The notes under the pieces: generated by a model
What the model saw: only the letters and a program-made list of their open reading frames with translations
Told to the model about the DNA's origin: nothing
Database searches by the model: none
Translations under genes and position numbers: made by a program
NCBI GenBank assembly: GCA_048772705.1
Contig: JBLWGC010000045.1
Coordinates: 1 to 39,990 of the forward strand
Reading direction: 5' to 3'
DNA length: 39,990 nucleotides
DNA from: Leidyana gryllorum EB-2025a
Taxonomy: Eukaryota; Apicomplexa
Shown here: positions 21,559-29,184 of the stretch, piece by piece
Position numbering within the stretch: the first letter of the stretch is position 1
How the letters are laid out: every line of letters begins with the position of its first letter

Positions 21559-21630
21559 GGGCTGTTCTGGGAATCGAACCCAGCACTCAATCCACCCTAA
21601 GGAAGGATCATACCACTAGACCAAACAGCC
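21559..21630 (-). tRNA. tRNA-Pro-AGG: tRNA-Pro (AGG)
   Basis: 72 nt; loop TTAGGGT. The 3' anticodon stem has changes (GGATT), giving two mismatches. Confidence 0.75.
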
Positions 21631-21719
21631 GCCTAGTCGGTGGTTCAACCCGCTGGGTACAGTCGAGAGACTCGTCTCACTATGTGAAGTATCACTCAAG
21701 GCCATGAGGTAGGCACAGA

Positions 21720-21791
21720 GGGAGGCAAGCCCAGATGATGAAACGGTGCTTAGTGTACGAAAGGTTCTGGGATCGATTCTCAGCTCATCCG
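21720..21791 (+). tRNA. Ala-derived tRNA-like gene, loop AGT
   Basis: Third copy of the 8472 family; loop TTAGTGT. Confidence 0.5.
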
Positions 21792-21892
21792 AACTAGATA
21801 GATGGAACTCGCCGGAGTAGTCTAGTTGGCCTATCAACGCTGTCTGCCAACACCATCAGGTTGAGTAGTACTTTGCCAATCACCACTCTACT

Positions 21893-21972
21893 TCCGGTGG
21901 GACGGAATCGAACCGCCGACTATCTGATGCCAGCACTACAGTCAGATGCTCTACCAACTGAGCTACCCCCGG
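21893..21972 (-). tRNA. tRNA-Tyr-GTA: tRNA-Tyr (GTA) with 7-nt intron
   Basis: Intact; intron TGCTGGC. Confidence 0.9.
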
Positions 21973-21978
21973 CCGTCC

Positions 21979-22057
21979 AACTGCTCCGGGGTTCAAAAGG
22001 CTCAACCCCAGATCCTCGCCCTTTCGGACAGCGGTCTGAGCACAGCGCCTTAGACAA
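21979..22057 (-). pseudogene. tRNA-Leu remnant cut by the LTR-like insert
   Basis: Leu-CAG anticodon arm and hairpin as at 19831, but the sequence switches to the insert at 22058, within the D loop. The 5' acceptor is not found on the other side. Confidence 0.75.
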
Positions 22058-22659
22058 TGTTGTAGTTCGTGTTTGCCTGATGGTCAACTTCCTATCGGGT
22101 GGCCAAATTCGACTTGGTGAAATTTCCAATCGAATTAACATCCATCTGGATACTTCCCTACATATTTGGCACTTATATAGGGGCATGTATAAGATGGTGA
22201 AAAGGCATTATTAACGAACGTAAAGCAACTACTACTAAAGCGTAAAGGCTAATGCACCCTAGTGGTCTGAGCTCTCTGCGACAGTGTAACTGTGCAGACA
22301 CTCACATGAATGATCAGAGTGTGGTGTCGGGGAGAACTACCGTGTGTGTCCAGCGCGAGGCTCCGCAAGAGTGCGAGCGACTGGCACATGGGTGGAGTGA
22401 GAGAGACACCAGAGCGAGAGACACACGCAAGCAAAGTTGGCTAAGTCAGAGTTGGACTAGGCAAGAGGCGGCCTAAGATAACTTTTGCACTTGGTACAAC
22501 AAGTCGTAGTTCTTGTTTTGCGCCGTCGTGTGCGACATATTCGTGGTAGACTTGTCGGCAAAAATACTAACTTGGTTCTAAGTCTGACTTGTGGTCGAAA
22601 GTATGCAGAGATGAGAACTGGGCCTCGTTCCCCTTGAGTAGCGACTTGGGGTTACAACA
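22058..22659. mobile_element. Putative solo LTR
   Basis: The only long stretch with no tRNA similarity, about 602 bases. It begins TGTTGTA and ends TACAACA, the inverted TG...CA ends typical of LTRs, and holds a TATA-like CTTATATAGG near 22170. No matching target-site duplication is seen: the left flank is a Leu gene and the right flank is the spacer upstream of His. I see no internal coding region. It could be a solo LTR left by recombination between elements. Family and age unknown. Confidence 0.5.
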
Positions 22660-22748
22660 GACTTCTTGCAACGCAGTTCGTCTGACGCTCCTGTTCCATC
22701 CCATCCTGATAGATGCTTCGCTACCTCTACAGCCTCGCTCAAAGATTT
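22660..22748. other. Spacer upstream of tRNA-His
   Basis: Matches, inverted, the spacer at 28842-28930 upstream of the other His-type gene, which marks the right border of the insert. Confidence 0.7.
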
Positions 22749-22814
22749 GTCCGAGTCGTCTAGTGGTTAGGACAGCACGTTGTGGCCGTGCAAACCCAGG
22801 CCCTGGCTCAGACA
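22749..22814 (+). pseudogene. tRNA-His (GTG) with T-loop deletion
   Basis: Perfect 5' half and GTG anticodon arm; about six bases of the T loop, including the B-box core, are missing. Confidence 0.85.
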
Positions 22815-22907
22815 ACCAATCTAAAGTGCATTGCAATTCCCCTCCAAACCTCTCAGATCCTTATCGAGACTGAGAGACCACTCAGAAAAGCTTAAGTGCG
22901 TGAGCAA

Positions 22908-22978
22908 AGCCTTCTTCCGGAATCGAACCGGCGACCTTTCGCTTACAAAGCGAATGCTCTGCCACCAGCTAAGAAGGC
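22908..22978 (-). tRNA. tRNA-Thr-TGT: tRNA-Thr (TGT)
   Basis: 71 nt; anticodon TGT; the D loop is changed and one base shorter (GCTGGTGGC), T-stem end pair altered. Confidence 0.77.
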
Positions 22979-23079
22979 AATGTTAACGGAAGTTACTGAA
23001 GCTCATTGTTCCACCTGTCGAACGGATCCAGGGCTCCACCCAACGGCAAATAGGGTGTAACTCAGTTTAGAGCTCCGTT

Positions 23080-23152
23080 GCCGCCCTAGCTCAGTCCGTA
23101 GAGCGCAAGACTTTCAATCTTGCAGTCGCGAGTTCGAGCCCCGCGGGCGGTG
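23080..23152 (+). tRNA. tRNA-Lys body with anticodon TTC
   Basis: Full Lys body with GCCGCCC/GGGCGGT acceptor and paired CAAGA/TCTTG stem; the loop CTTTCAA gives TTC (Glu) at 23113-23115, one base from Lys TTT. One T-stem mismatch. Confidence 0.85.
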
Positions 23153-23167
23153 TGGATCTATCTCCCT

Positions 23168-23191
23168 TACTAACCACTATACTATCTCGGA
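23168..23191 (-). pseudogene. tRNA-Asp 5' stub
   Basis: Only the 5' acceptor and D arm of Asp remain; the flank continues normally to Leu. Confidence 0.7.
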
Positions 23192-23282
23192 CGCTCTGAA
23201 CATGCCGGCCTCCAATCCCAGAAGTCTTTCTATTTTGGCTCACGGACAAAAAACGCGTGGAGGGATGAACCAACAACACTGT

Positions 23283-23371
23283 GGCAAGATGGCCGAGTTG
23301 TCTAAGGCGCTGTGCTCAGACCGCAGTCCGAAAGGTCGAGGATCTGGGGTTGAGCCTTTTGAACCCCGGAG
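23283..23371 (+). pseudogene. tRNA-Leu (CAG) with altered T arm, upstream of Tyr
   Basis: Leu 5' part, then the GGGGTT/AACCCC hairpin (23346-23366), then Tyr on the same strand. Confidence 0.72.
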
Positions 23372-23382
23372 CAGTTGGACGG

Positions 23383-23462
23383 CCGGGGGTAGCTCAGTTG
23401 GTAGAGCATCTGACTGTAGTGCTGGCATCAGATAGTCGGCGGTTCGATTCCGTCCCACCGGA
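23383..23462 (+). tRNA. tRNA-Tyr-GTA: tRNA-Tyr (GTA) with 7-nt intron
   Basis: Anticodon GTA at 23416-23418, intron 23420-23426. Followed at once by a T run. Confidence 0.92.
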
Positions 23463-23465
23463 TGG

Positions 23466-23469
23466 TTTT
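23466..23469 (+). terminator. T4 run after tRNA-Tyr
   Basis: TTTT four bases past the gene. In the other plus-strand Tyr copies the same sequence lies about 60 bases further away. Confidence 0.6.
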
Positions 23470-23528
23470 GGCAGACAGCGTTGATAGGCCAACTAGACTA
23501 CTCCGGCGAGGGTTCCATCTATGTAGTT

Positions 23529-23601
23529 CGGATGGGCTGGGAATCAATCCCAAAACCTTTCGTACACTAAGCCACCGTTTCATCATCTGGGCTAGCCTCT
23601 C
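23529..23601 (-). tRNA. Ala-derived tRNA-like gene, loop AGT
   Basis: Inverted copy of the 8472 family, more worn in the T arm. Confidence 0.5.
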
Positions 23602-23676
23602 ATGGCATTGAGTGATACTTCACATAGTGAGACGAGTCTCTCGACTGTACCCAGCGGGTTGAACCACCGGCTATGC

Positions 23677-23748
23677 GGCTGTTTGGTCTAGTGGTATGAT
23701 CCTTCCTTAGGGTGGAAGGAGTCCTGGGTTCGAAACCCAGAACAGCCC
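23677..23748 (+). tRNA. tRNA-Pro-AGG: tRNA-Pro (AGG)
   Basis: 72 nt, complete; anticodon AGG at 23709-23711; T loop TTCGAAA. Confidence 0.93.
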
Positions 23749-23849
23749 GTCTGATAGTTGTTGACGCAACACGGCACTCGACCCATCCCGGACAGCTAAG
23801 ACAGGATCTGAGTTGTTGACTCAACAGGCTGCAACCCGGCCATCCGCCC

Positions 23850-23922
23850 AGACGCTACTGGGACTCGAACCCAGAATCCCCGGTTCCGTAGACCGATGCC
23901 ATATCCATTAGGCCATAGCGCC
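23850..23922 (-). tRNA. tRNA-Arg-ACG: tRNA-Arg (ACG)
   Basis: 73 nt, identical in body to 2799. Begins an inverted Arg-His-Lys module. Confidence 0.94.
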
Positions 23923-24025
23923 GACTAACGGAGCCGTCAAATGGAAGTGTGTAGCGATCCAGAGAGGACATGGGCAGCTACGCCCGATCGTGGGTTTGGA
24001 CAGACTTCACCTACATCTGACATAC

Positions 24026-24096
24026 TATCCAAGCCAGGATTCAGGCCTGGGTATGCACGGCCACAACTTGCTGTTGTAAGCACTAGACGACCCAAA
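24026..24096 (-). pseudogene. tRNA-His remnant
   Basis: Same decayed form as 14574, inverted. Confidence 0.7.
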
Positions 24097-24173
24097 CAAT
24101 CTTCAAGTGAGGCTGGTGGGTACCAAAGCCACTTTAGATGTCAGGCTATCGGGTTTTGTGTCCTTGCTTTCCT

Positions 24174-24246
24174 GCCGCCCTAGCTCAGTCGGTAGAGCGC
24201 AAGACTCTTAATCTTGCAGTCGCGGGTTCGAGCCCCGCGGGCGGTG
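24174..24246 (+). tRNA. tRNA-Lys-CTT: tRNA-Lys (CTT)
   Basis: 73 nt, perfect; anticodon CTT at 24207-24209. Confidence 0.96.
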
Positions 24247-24306
24247 TGGATCTATATCCCTGGATGTAAGAATGGAACTGTTGCCTGCAAGCACACTCAG
24301 CTGGAT

Positions 24307-24379
24307 TTCCGCTGCCGGGACTTGAACCCGGATCGTGCGGGTGAGAGCCGCATATCCTAGCCATTTAGACTACGGTGGA
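24307..24379 (-). tRNA. tRNA-Glu-CTC: tRNA-Glu (CTC), weak acceptor
   Basis: Anticodon and T arms intact; two C-A type mismatches in the acceptor (TCCACCG against CAGCGGA). Confidence 0.77.
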
Positions 24380-24465
24380 CGAGACACAACAGTTGCACTG
24401 ACGAATGAGGCGCCAGAGAACTGTGAGTCGGTCTCAGATGGAAAGTTCACCTAGGTTTGGCGGGC

Positions 24466-24537
24466 GGGCGGCTATCTCAAGTGGTAGAGTGGTGACTTTG
24501 CACGCGAGAGGTCAGTTAGACATCTATCAATGCCGCA
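24466..24537 (+). pseudogene. Ala-like tRNA (loop TGC), T arm decayed
   Basis: Member of the 10041 family that still has TGC in loop TTTGCAC, so the family derives from Ala-TGC. No T arm forms. Confidence 0.62.
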
Positions 24538-24595
24538 GGGCAGGCTGAACATGGGGGTATTTGGTCACTTCCGCGACATGTCGAATTCGACAAGT

Positions 24596-24677
24596 GGCAA
24601 CTTGCCTGAGTGGTTAAGGGGGCAGACTAGAACTCTACTGGGCCTGGCCCGTGCTGGTTCGAATCCAGCAGTTGTCG
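24596..24677 (+). tRNA. tRNA-Ser-AGA: tRNA-Ser (AGA)
   Basis: 82 nt; one anticodon-stem mismatch (GCAGA/TCTAC); loop CTAGAAC. Good acceptor and T arm. Confidence 0.8.
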
Positions 24678-24830
24678 TGTTATGTGATCCGGCATCAACT
24701 CCATTCGGTCTGGCTGTGCTATATCATTCCAGCTAGTCGCCCGCTGTGCAGACCCCATAGCATTTAGTGGTTCTTGACATATTATGACCAGTCTCTCGAC
24801 TGTACCAGCCATTTGCACCACCGACCGATG

Positions 24831-24897
24831 GGCTGTTTGGTCTAGTGATATGACCCCTGCTCAGGGTGGAGTCCTGGTTCGATTCCCAGCACAGCCC
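24831..24897 (+). pseudogene. tRNA-Pro, anticodon arm decayed
   Basis: Acceptor and T arm are Pro; about five bases are missing and no anticodon stem forms. Upstream, 24729-24742 is a stub of an Ala 5' end. Confidence 0.75.
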
Positions 24898-25084
24898 TCT
24901 TGCTCGTAGGTTGACCCGATGGGACAAGTCGCCCCAGAACCAACAAAGCCACCTCGGTAGCCCACCTCGGTAGGGCAGTCAGGGCAACTAACATCTAGAG
25001 AATCGCATTTCGGCTAAGTCTACGACCTTGGAAAGGGGTTCCAAGAGCACAAGTGCCGTCTAGAGAGTACGGTGCCGCATAACC

Positions 25085-25157
25085 CGGTCCTGGCAGGTTT
25101 CGAACCTGCGACTTTGTGGTTAACAGCCACACGCTCTGCCGACTGAGCTACAAGACC
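25085..25157 (-). tRNA. tRNA-Asn-GTT: tRNA-Asn (GTT)
   Basis: 73 nt; GGTCTTG with CAGGACC, anticodon stem TGTGG/CCACA, loop CTGTTAA. Perfect. Confidence 0.95.
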
Positions 25158-25168
25158 CAGTTGCAATG

Positions 25169-25211
25169 TTCTTCCACCCGAGGAAGAATCATACCACCAG
25201 ACCAGACAGCC
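25169..25211 (-). pseudogene. tRNA-Pro 5' half upstream of tRNA-Asn
   Basis: Best preserved half: acceptor, D arm and paired anticodon stem CTTCC/GGAAG with a six-base loop holding CGG, then stops. It has an A box but no B box, 11 bases from Asn. Confidence 0.82.
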
Positions 25212-25509
25212 GCCTGTTCAGCCTGCCCCCCTACGGCACTCATAGGTGTCAAATCAGTCCGCATCTCAAGAACCACATTTCGGCTTCCTTCATGATATCC
25301 GACGCTGGAGTAGTGGAACTCAGTGCGAGAGTTTAGGCGTATGACTGCAGGGTCCGAGGTCTCCTGCAACACCGGTCTCTCTACTGATCTCTGAAATATT
25401 TCAACTGGCTCTTGTAGAAAGCGCCCAGCGTAGAGCGTTGGATTTGGGTCGGACAGAAAGCTCACTTCAATCAATGAAGCAGTTGGGCTTTTTCCCGAGT
25501 GCCACCTAC
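25212..25509. other. Spacer with no gene recognised
   Basis: 298 bases between the Pro half and Ser-GCT. The right part matches the spacer that follows Gln elsewhere (9257-9437, 20327-20530), so a Gln gene has probably been lost here. Confidence 0.55.
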
Positions 25510-25591
25510 CGACAAGGGTGAGATTCGAACTCAAGCGGGTGAAACCCAACGGCTTAGCAGGCCGCCGCCTTAACCACTCGGCCACCTTGTC
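25510..25591 (-). tRNA. tRNA-Ser-GCT: tRNA-Ser (GCT)
   Basis: Acceptor GACAAGG pairs perfectly with CCTTGTC; one T-stem change. Anticodon GCT. Confidence 0.88.
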
Positions 25592-25806
25592 AAGAACGGA
25601 ACGGGCTACACCTTCCATCGGGAATCCCGTGCGAATTGGTAGTGATGTAGGTACACCCCCTTCTCGATGTCAGTATTTGCCTTTGGAATGACTGCTTGAC
25701 GGGATGGAAGAAGGTTGGAGTGGCCGGTTCAGTACCAATCATAAGGCTTTGTTGAACACATCAGTCGGCTCCTTCGGCTAGTGACTGTTCACCTCAACTC
25801 TGAAGC

Positions 25807-25880
25807 GGTGGCTCATTTCAGGCGGTCAGAGCGTGAGCCTAATAAGTTCTGAGTCCGCGGTTGGAGCCCGGGCGTCACCT
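25807..25880 (+). pseudogene. tRNA-Ile (AAT), worn
   Basis: 74 nt; loop CTAATAA and TGAGC stem start remain; the D arm, 3' anticodon stem and B box (GGTTGGAG) are changed. Confidence 0.75.
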
Positions 25881-25966
25881 TGATATAGAGTTGCCCTCGA
25901 CCCGAGGAAGCCCCAATATTCCACGACCAATCCGGATGAAATCCGTTATTAAGTCCGAGCTTCCTT

Positions 25967-26031
25967 GCCACCCAGCTCAGTCGGTAGAGCGCCAGCCTTT
26001 TGAGAGGAGAACCGCGGGTTCGGGTCGCCCG
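25967..26031 (+). pseudogene. tRNA-Lys remnant
   Basis: GCCACCCAGCTCAGTCGG is the best preserved D arm of the remnant family; the 3' half does not pair. Confidence 0.6.
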
Positions 26032-26100
26032 AGAAGTCCTAGTCAAGCTTGCTGAACCGTATGTGAAGCCGCTGGCCGCAAAATGCCAAGTCCGACAGGT

Positions 26101-26182
26101 GGCAACTTGCCCGAGTGGTTAAGGGGGCAGACTAGAAATCTACTGGGCCTGGCCCGCGCTGGTTCAAATCCAGCAGTTGTCG
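26101..26182 (+). tRNA. tRNA-Ser-AGA: tRNA-Ser (AGA)
   Basis: 82 nt; one anticodon-stem mismatch as in 24596; anticodon AGA at 26134-26136. Confidence 0.85.
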
Positions 26183-26264
26183 TGCGATGTGATTGGAGGG
26201 TCAGACAACAACTCACGCCTGAAACCCCAGAATGGTACCTCAATCAACCACCTGCCATCTTCTC

Positions 26265-26335
26265 TGCATCTGCCGGGAATCGAACCTGGGTCGTCTCGGT
26301 GGCAACGACACAGTCTACCACTAAACCACAGATGC
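26265..26335 (-). tRNA. tRNA-Gly-GCC: tRNA-Gly (GCC)
   Basis: 71 nt; inverted relative of 17332 with the same anticodon-stem mismatch; one further D-loop change. Confidence 0.82.
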
Positions 26336-26461
26336 GTGACACCTCCATGCCTGAATACAAAGCGAAGGGTCTTAACTACTCCAGGCAGATACATAAAAAC
26401 CAGGCTCATCGGATACGTGTTTCCAGAGACACACGCCCCTTTCGCAGTCCGGAAGCTCCGT

Positions 26462-26534
26462 GCAGCCATGGTCTAGTGGTCACGACGTCTGCTTAACACG
26501 CAGAAGGTCCCGAGTTCAATCCTCTGTGGCTGTA
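26462..26534 (+). tRNA. tRNA-Val-AAC: tRNA-Val (AAC)
   Basis: 73 nt with a full D region, unlike its inverted relatives 13624 and 17120; one T-stem mismatch. Anticodon AAC at 26495-26497. Confidence 0.87.
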
Positions 26535-26586
26535 ACACGCATCTTTCAGGTGAGCATCACGAAATCTAGAGCGGAAGACGACCTAT

Positions 26587-26658
26587 CTCCGAGACCGGGA
26601 ATCAAACCCGGGTCTTCCGCGTGACAGGCGGAAATACTAGCCACTACACTATCTCGGC
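26587..26658 (-). tRNA. tRNA-Asp-GTC: tRNA-Asp (GTC)
   Basis: First acceptor pair altered; T loop reads TTTGATT. Otherwise complete. Confidence 0.83.
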
Positions 26659-26791
26659 CGCTCTGAACACGCCGGCCTCCAACCCAAAAGGTCCTTCCAT
26701 TTTGTTGTGCAGACCCGTCGCATTTTGTTGATTCTCAACATAGTATGACCACTCTCGCGACTGTGCTCACCGGGTTGCACGACCGACAGGC

Positions 26792-26862
26792 GGCTGTCGG
26801 TCTAGTGGTATGATTTTTCATTCGGGTGCAAGAAGTCCTGGGTTCGGTTCCCAGAACAGCCC
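26792..26862 (+). pseudogene. tRNA-Pro (CGG), acceptor base missing
   Basis: 71 nt: one base lost between acceptor and D arm; anticodon stem has mismatches, loop TTCGGGT retained. Confidence 0.75.
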
Positions 26863-26943
26863 CGTTGGTCGTCGGTTGACCCGACGCTCCACCTCATCTC
26901 AAGATGGTACGGCTCTCATCCGAAGCCTCAGCTCGGGCGCTCG

Positions 26944-27016
26944 TCCACTGTAGTACAAGTGGCTAGGATATGCGGATTTCACCCGCACGATCTGGGTTCA
27001 AGTCCCGGCAGTGGAA
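26944..27016 (+). tRNA. tRNA-Glu-TTC: tRNA-Glu (TTC)
   Basis: 73 nt; loop ATTTCAC, so base 32 is A; one T-stem weak pair. Anticodon TTC at 26978-26980. Confidence 0.87.
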
Positions 27017-27092
27017 GTCATTGAACTGCTCGAGCAAAGTGCTCCAGTAATCTCCGTCAATAGTGACTCTTTCGTTATCTCCGGCCTGTATT

Positions 27093-27163
27093 GCCTTCTT
27101 AGCTAGGGGCAGAGCATTCGCTTAGTAAGCGAAAGGTCGCCGGTTCGATTCCGGCAGAAGGCT
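27093..27163 (+). tRNA. tRNA-Thr-AGT: tRNA-Thr (AGT), short D loop
   Basis: One base missing in the D arm (GCTAGGGGC); otherwise perfect. Confidence 0.8.
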
Positions 27164-27218
27164 CAACTTCATCCACTGGGCACCTGCAAGCTTATCGCAA
27201 ACTCCAATGATCGTAGCT

Positions 27219-27290
27219 GAGCCTCGTAGCTCAGCCATCAGAGGGTAAATCTCTTAGCCACGAAGCCGCAGATTTGGAACCTGCCAGCAC
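27219..27290 (+). pseudogene. Asn-derived tRNA remnant
   Basis: Member of the 2598 family; the TAAATCTCTTAGCC core replaces the anticodon arm. Confidence 0.55.
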
Positions 27291-27306
27291 CTGAGGCACC
27301 CATAGG

Positions 27307-27378
27307 GGCTGTTTGGTCTAGTTATATGATTCTTCTTTCGGGTGGAAGAAGTCCTGGGTTCGATTCCCAGAACAGCCC
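27307..27378 (+). tRNA. tRNA-Pro-CGG: tRNA-Pro (CGG)
   Basis: 72 nt; small D-loop change and one weak anticodon-stem pair; anticodon CGG at 27339-27341. Confidence 0.87.
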
Positions 27379-27414
27379 GTCTGATAGTTGTTGACTCAAT
27401 GCCACGTCTCTTCA

Positions 27415-27468
27415 AGGTCGGCTACTGTACGCGGCTCCCACTCGTACAATCCCGGATGAAGTCCAGAC
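27415..27468 (+). pseudogene. tRNA-Glu remnant without T arm
   Basis: Third member of the 1921 family; same abnormal tail CCCGGATGAAGTCC. Confidence 0.55.
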
Positions 27469-27516
27469 CAGAGGAGACAAAATCTGAGTTGCAGCAGTTG
27501 TGAGGGGCTGGAAAGG

Positions 27517-27588
27517 CTCCGAGACCGGGAATCGAACCCGGCTCTTCCGCGTGACAGGCGGAAATACTAACCACTATACTATCTCGGA
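27517..27588 (-). tRNA. tRNA-Asp-GTC: tRNA-Asp (GTC)
   Basis: 72 nt; one T-stem change (CCCGGCTC on the plus strand); anticodon GTC. Confidence 0.9.
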
Positions 27589-27682
27589 CGCTCTCGGATA
27601 CCCCGGCCTTCAACCCCAAAAGCCTTCCTTCTCGAGACTTCACGAACAGAAAACGTGTAAAGTGGCGAGCCAAGAACACTCC

Positions 27683-27761
27683 GGCAAGATGGCTGAGTGG
27701 TCCAAGACGCTGTGTTAGGCCGCAGTCCGAAAGGGCGTGTGTTCGAATCCCACTCTTGTCA
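27683..27761 (+). pseudogene. tRNA-Leu with six-base anticodon loop
   Basis: Loop TTAGGC has lost a base, leaving no clear anticodon. Other arms nearly intact. Confidence 0.82.
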
Positions 27762-27829
27762 GCCGTTGTATCGGCCCTCGGTCAGCCACTGGATGCAATA
27801 GGTCTTCCATGTAGAGCGGATGAGCGGAT

Positions 27830-27902
27830 GGGCGGCTAGCTCAGATCGTAGAGCGCTCGATTCGCATGCGAGAGGTACTGGGATCGATACCCAGGTCGTC
27901 CA
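27830..27902 (+). tRNA. tRNA-Ala-CGC: tRNA-Ala (CGC)
   Basis: 73 nt; GGGCGGC/GTCGTCC acceptor, loop TTCGCAT at 27861-27867; the last anticodon-stem pair is A-G. The only CGC on an Ala body. Confidence 0.82.
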
Positions 27903-27915
27903 AAGTACGTACGGC

Positions 27916-27973
27916 TGCACGTGGCGGGATCCAAACAAACTTACATCTTTGAAGGGTCGCAGACCACAAGTGC
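27916..27973 (-). pseudogene. tRNA-Gly (TCC) remnant
   Basis: On the complement, GCACTTGTGGTCTGCGACCC and the 3' end GTGCA survive; the D-to-anticodon region is deleted. The same remnant lies between Ala and Asn at 29694, 35528 and 39430. Confidence 0.65.
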
Positions 27974-28017
27974 CATTGGGAGAGCAGCGCAGTCAGTGTT
28001 TAGTGTGCTTCTCAAAC

Positions 28018-28090
28018 CGGTCCTGGCAGGTTTCGAACCTGCGACTTTGTGGTTAACAGCCACACGCTCTGCCGACTGAGCTACAAGACC
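28018..28090 (-). tRNA. tRNA-Asn-GTT: tRNA-Asn (GTT)
   Basis: 73 nt, perfect. Confidence 0.95.
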
Positions 28091-28204
28091 CAGCTACAAT
28101 GGTTCAGAGGTTAGTATAGAGATCCTCCTTTTTCTACCGCATTCTGCAACCACGTCTTGTCAAGAGGGTACAGCTCTTGGCTAAAGCTGCAGCTGAGGGA
28201 GTTG

Positions 28205-28277
28205 TCCACTGTAGTCCAAGTGGCTAGGATATGCGGCTTTCACCCGCACGGTCCGGGTTCAAGTCCCGGCAGTGGAA
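28205..28277 (+). tRNA. tRNA-Glu-TTC: tRNA-Glu (TTC)
   Basis: 73 nt; one D-arm change (GTCCAAG); anticodon TTC at 28239-28241. Confidence 0.92.
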
Positions 28278-28353
28278 GTCATTGGACCATTCGAGCAAAG
28301 TGCTCCAGTAACCTCCGTCAATAGTGACTGACTCGTGATCTTCGGGTTGCATT

Positions 28354-28425
28354 GCCTTCTTAGCTTAGGGGCAGAGCATTCGCTTAGTAAGCGAAAGGTC
28401 GCCGGTTCGATTCCGGCAGAAGGCT
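28354..28425 (+). tRNA. tRNA-Thr-AGT: tRNA-Thr (AGT)
   Basis: 72 nt, perfect; anticodon AGT at 28386-28388. Confidence 0.95.
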
Positions 28426-28480
28426 CGACTGCATCGACTGGGCACCTGCAAGCTTATCGCAAACTCCAATCATCGTAGCT

Positions 28481-28550
28481 GAGCCTGGTAGCTCAGCCAT
28501 CAGAGGGTAAGTCTCTTAGCCACGAAGTCGCAGGTTTCGAACCTGCCAGT
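28481..28550 (+). pseudogene. Asn-derived tRNA remnant
   Basis: Best preserved member of the 2598 family, with a normal T loop (GTTTCGAACC), but no anticodon stem forms. Confidence 0.55.
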
Positions 28551-28619
28551 ACCTGAGGCACCCACTAGCTCAACGCAGACTGCGGCCGAGTCTCGGGGTG
28601 CTGAAGCTCTTTCTCAAGT

Positions 28620-28690
28620 GCACTTGTGGTCCAAGGGTAGGATGCGAGCTTCCCATGCTCGCAGTCCGGGTTCGAGTCCCGGCAGGTGCA
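28620..28690 (+). tRNA. tRNA-Gly-CCC: tRNA-Gly (CCC)
   Basis: 71 nt; GCACTTG with CAGGTGC, loop TTCCCAT, anticodon CCC at 28652-28654. All arms pair; the only intact CCC gene. Confidence 0.92.
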
Positions 28691-28769
28691 GCCGATCGTA
28701 CAGACTTGACCATGGCTGCAACGATATTTCCAGCATTCCGGGGCGAAGAGCAATGCACTTTAAACTGCT

Positions 28770-28841
28770 TGTCCGAGCCAGGAATCGAGCCTGGCTTTGC
28801 ACGGCTACAACGTGCTGTCCTAACCACTAAATGACTCGGAC
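28770..28841 (-). tRNA. tRNA-His body with anticodon GTA
   Basis: His acceptor GTCCGAG/CTCGGAC pairs perfectly, as does the GCACG/CGTGC stem, but loop TTGTAGC gives GTA (Tyr). D loop slightly changed. No intron. Confidence 0.87.
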
Positions 28842-28941
28842 AATCTTTGAGCGAGACTGTAGAGGTAGCGAAGCATCGATCAGGATGGAATGGAACAGGA
28901 GCGTCAGAGAAACTACGTTGTAAGAAGTCCACTCCTCAACT

Positions 28942-29021
28942 CCCGGTGGGACGGAATTTGCTCGTCGAATATCTGATGCCACCACTACCATCAGATGCGT
29001 TGCCATCTAAGCAACTCGGGC
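28942..29021 (-). pseudogene. tRNA-Tyr remnant
   Basis: Length and intron position as in Tyr, but base 33 is G and the D and T arms are worn. It lies 170 bases upstream of the Tyr body at 29185, on the other strand. Confidence 0.72.
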
Positions 29022-29148
29022 CGTTAGAGTACTTCGGGGCGGTACACCGCAGGTCGTGCAATCTTACCGGAACTCGAGTCTGGCACCTTCGAGCACCCCG
29101 AAATCCGTGCCGTACTTCTGAGCTTGAGAGCGCCACTGTTGAGGGTCT

Positions 29149-29169
29149 GAGGTTGAGCCTTCGAACCTC
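29149..29169 (+). other. Hairpin upstream of Tyr-type gene
   Basis: GAGGTT pairs with AACCTC around a nine-base loop, 15 bases before the tRNA. Corresponds to GGGGTT/AACCCC at 23346 and 38885, with compensating changes. Confidence 0.6.
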
Positions 29170-29184
29170 GCAGCAGTTGGACGG

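Noticed and set aside
22058-22659. 5S rRNA, U6 or SRP RNA gene in the only non-tRNA stretch
   Set aside because: I looked for 5S internal promoter and U6 core motifs and saw none; the inverted TG...CA ends fit an LTR better.
27683-27761. Leu gene with a new anticodon
   Set aside because: The loop has only six bases, so no anticodon can be assigned; a one-base loss is the simpler reading.
28131-28136. T5 run as a terminator
   Set aside because: It lies upstream of Glu (28205) and upstream of the minus-strand Asn, so no gene ends there on that strand.
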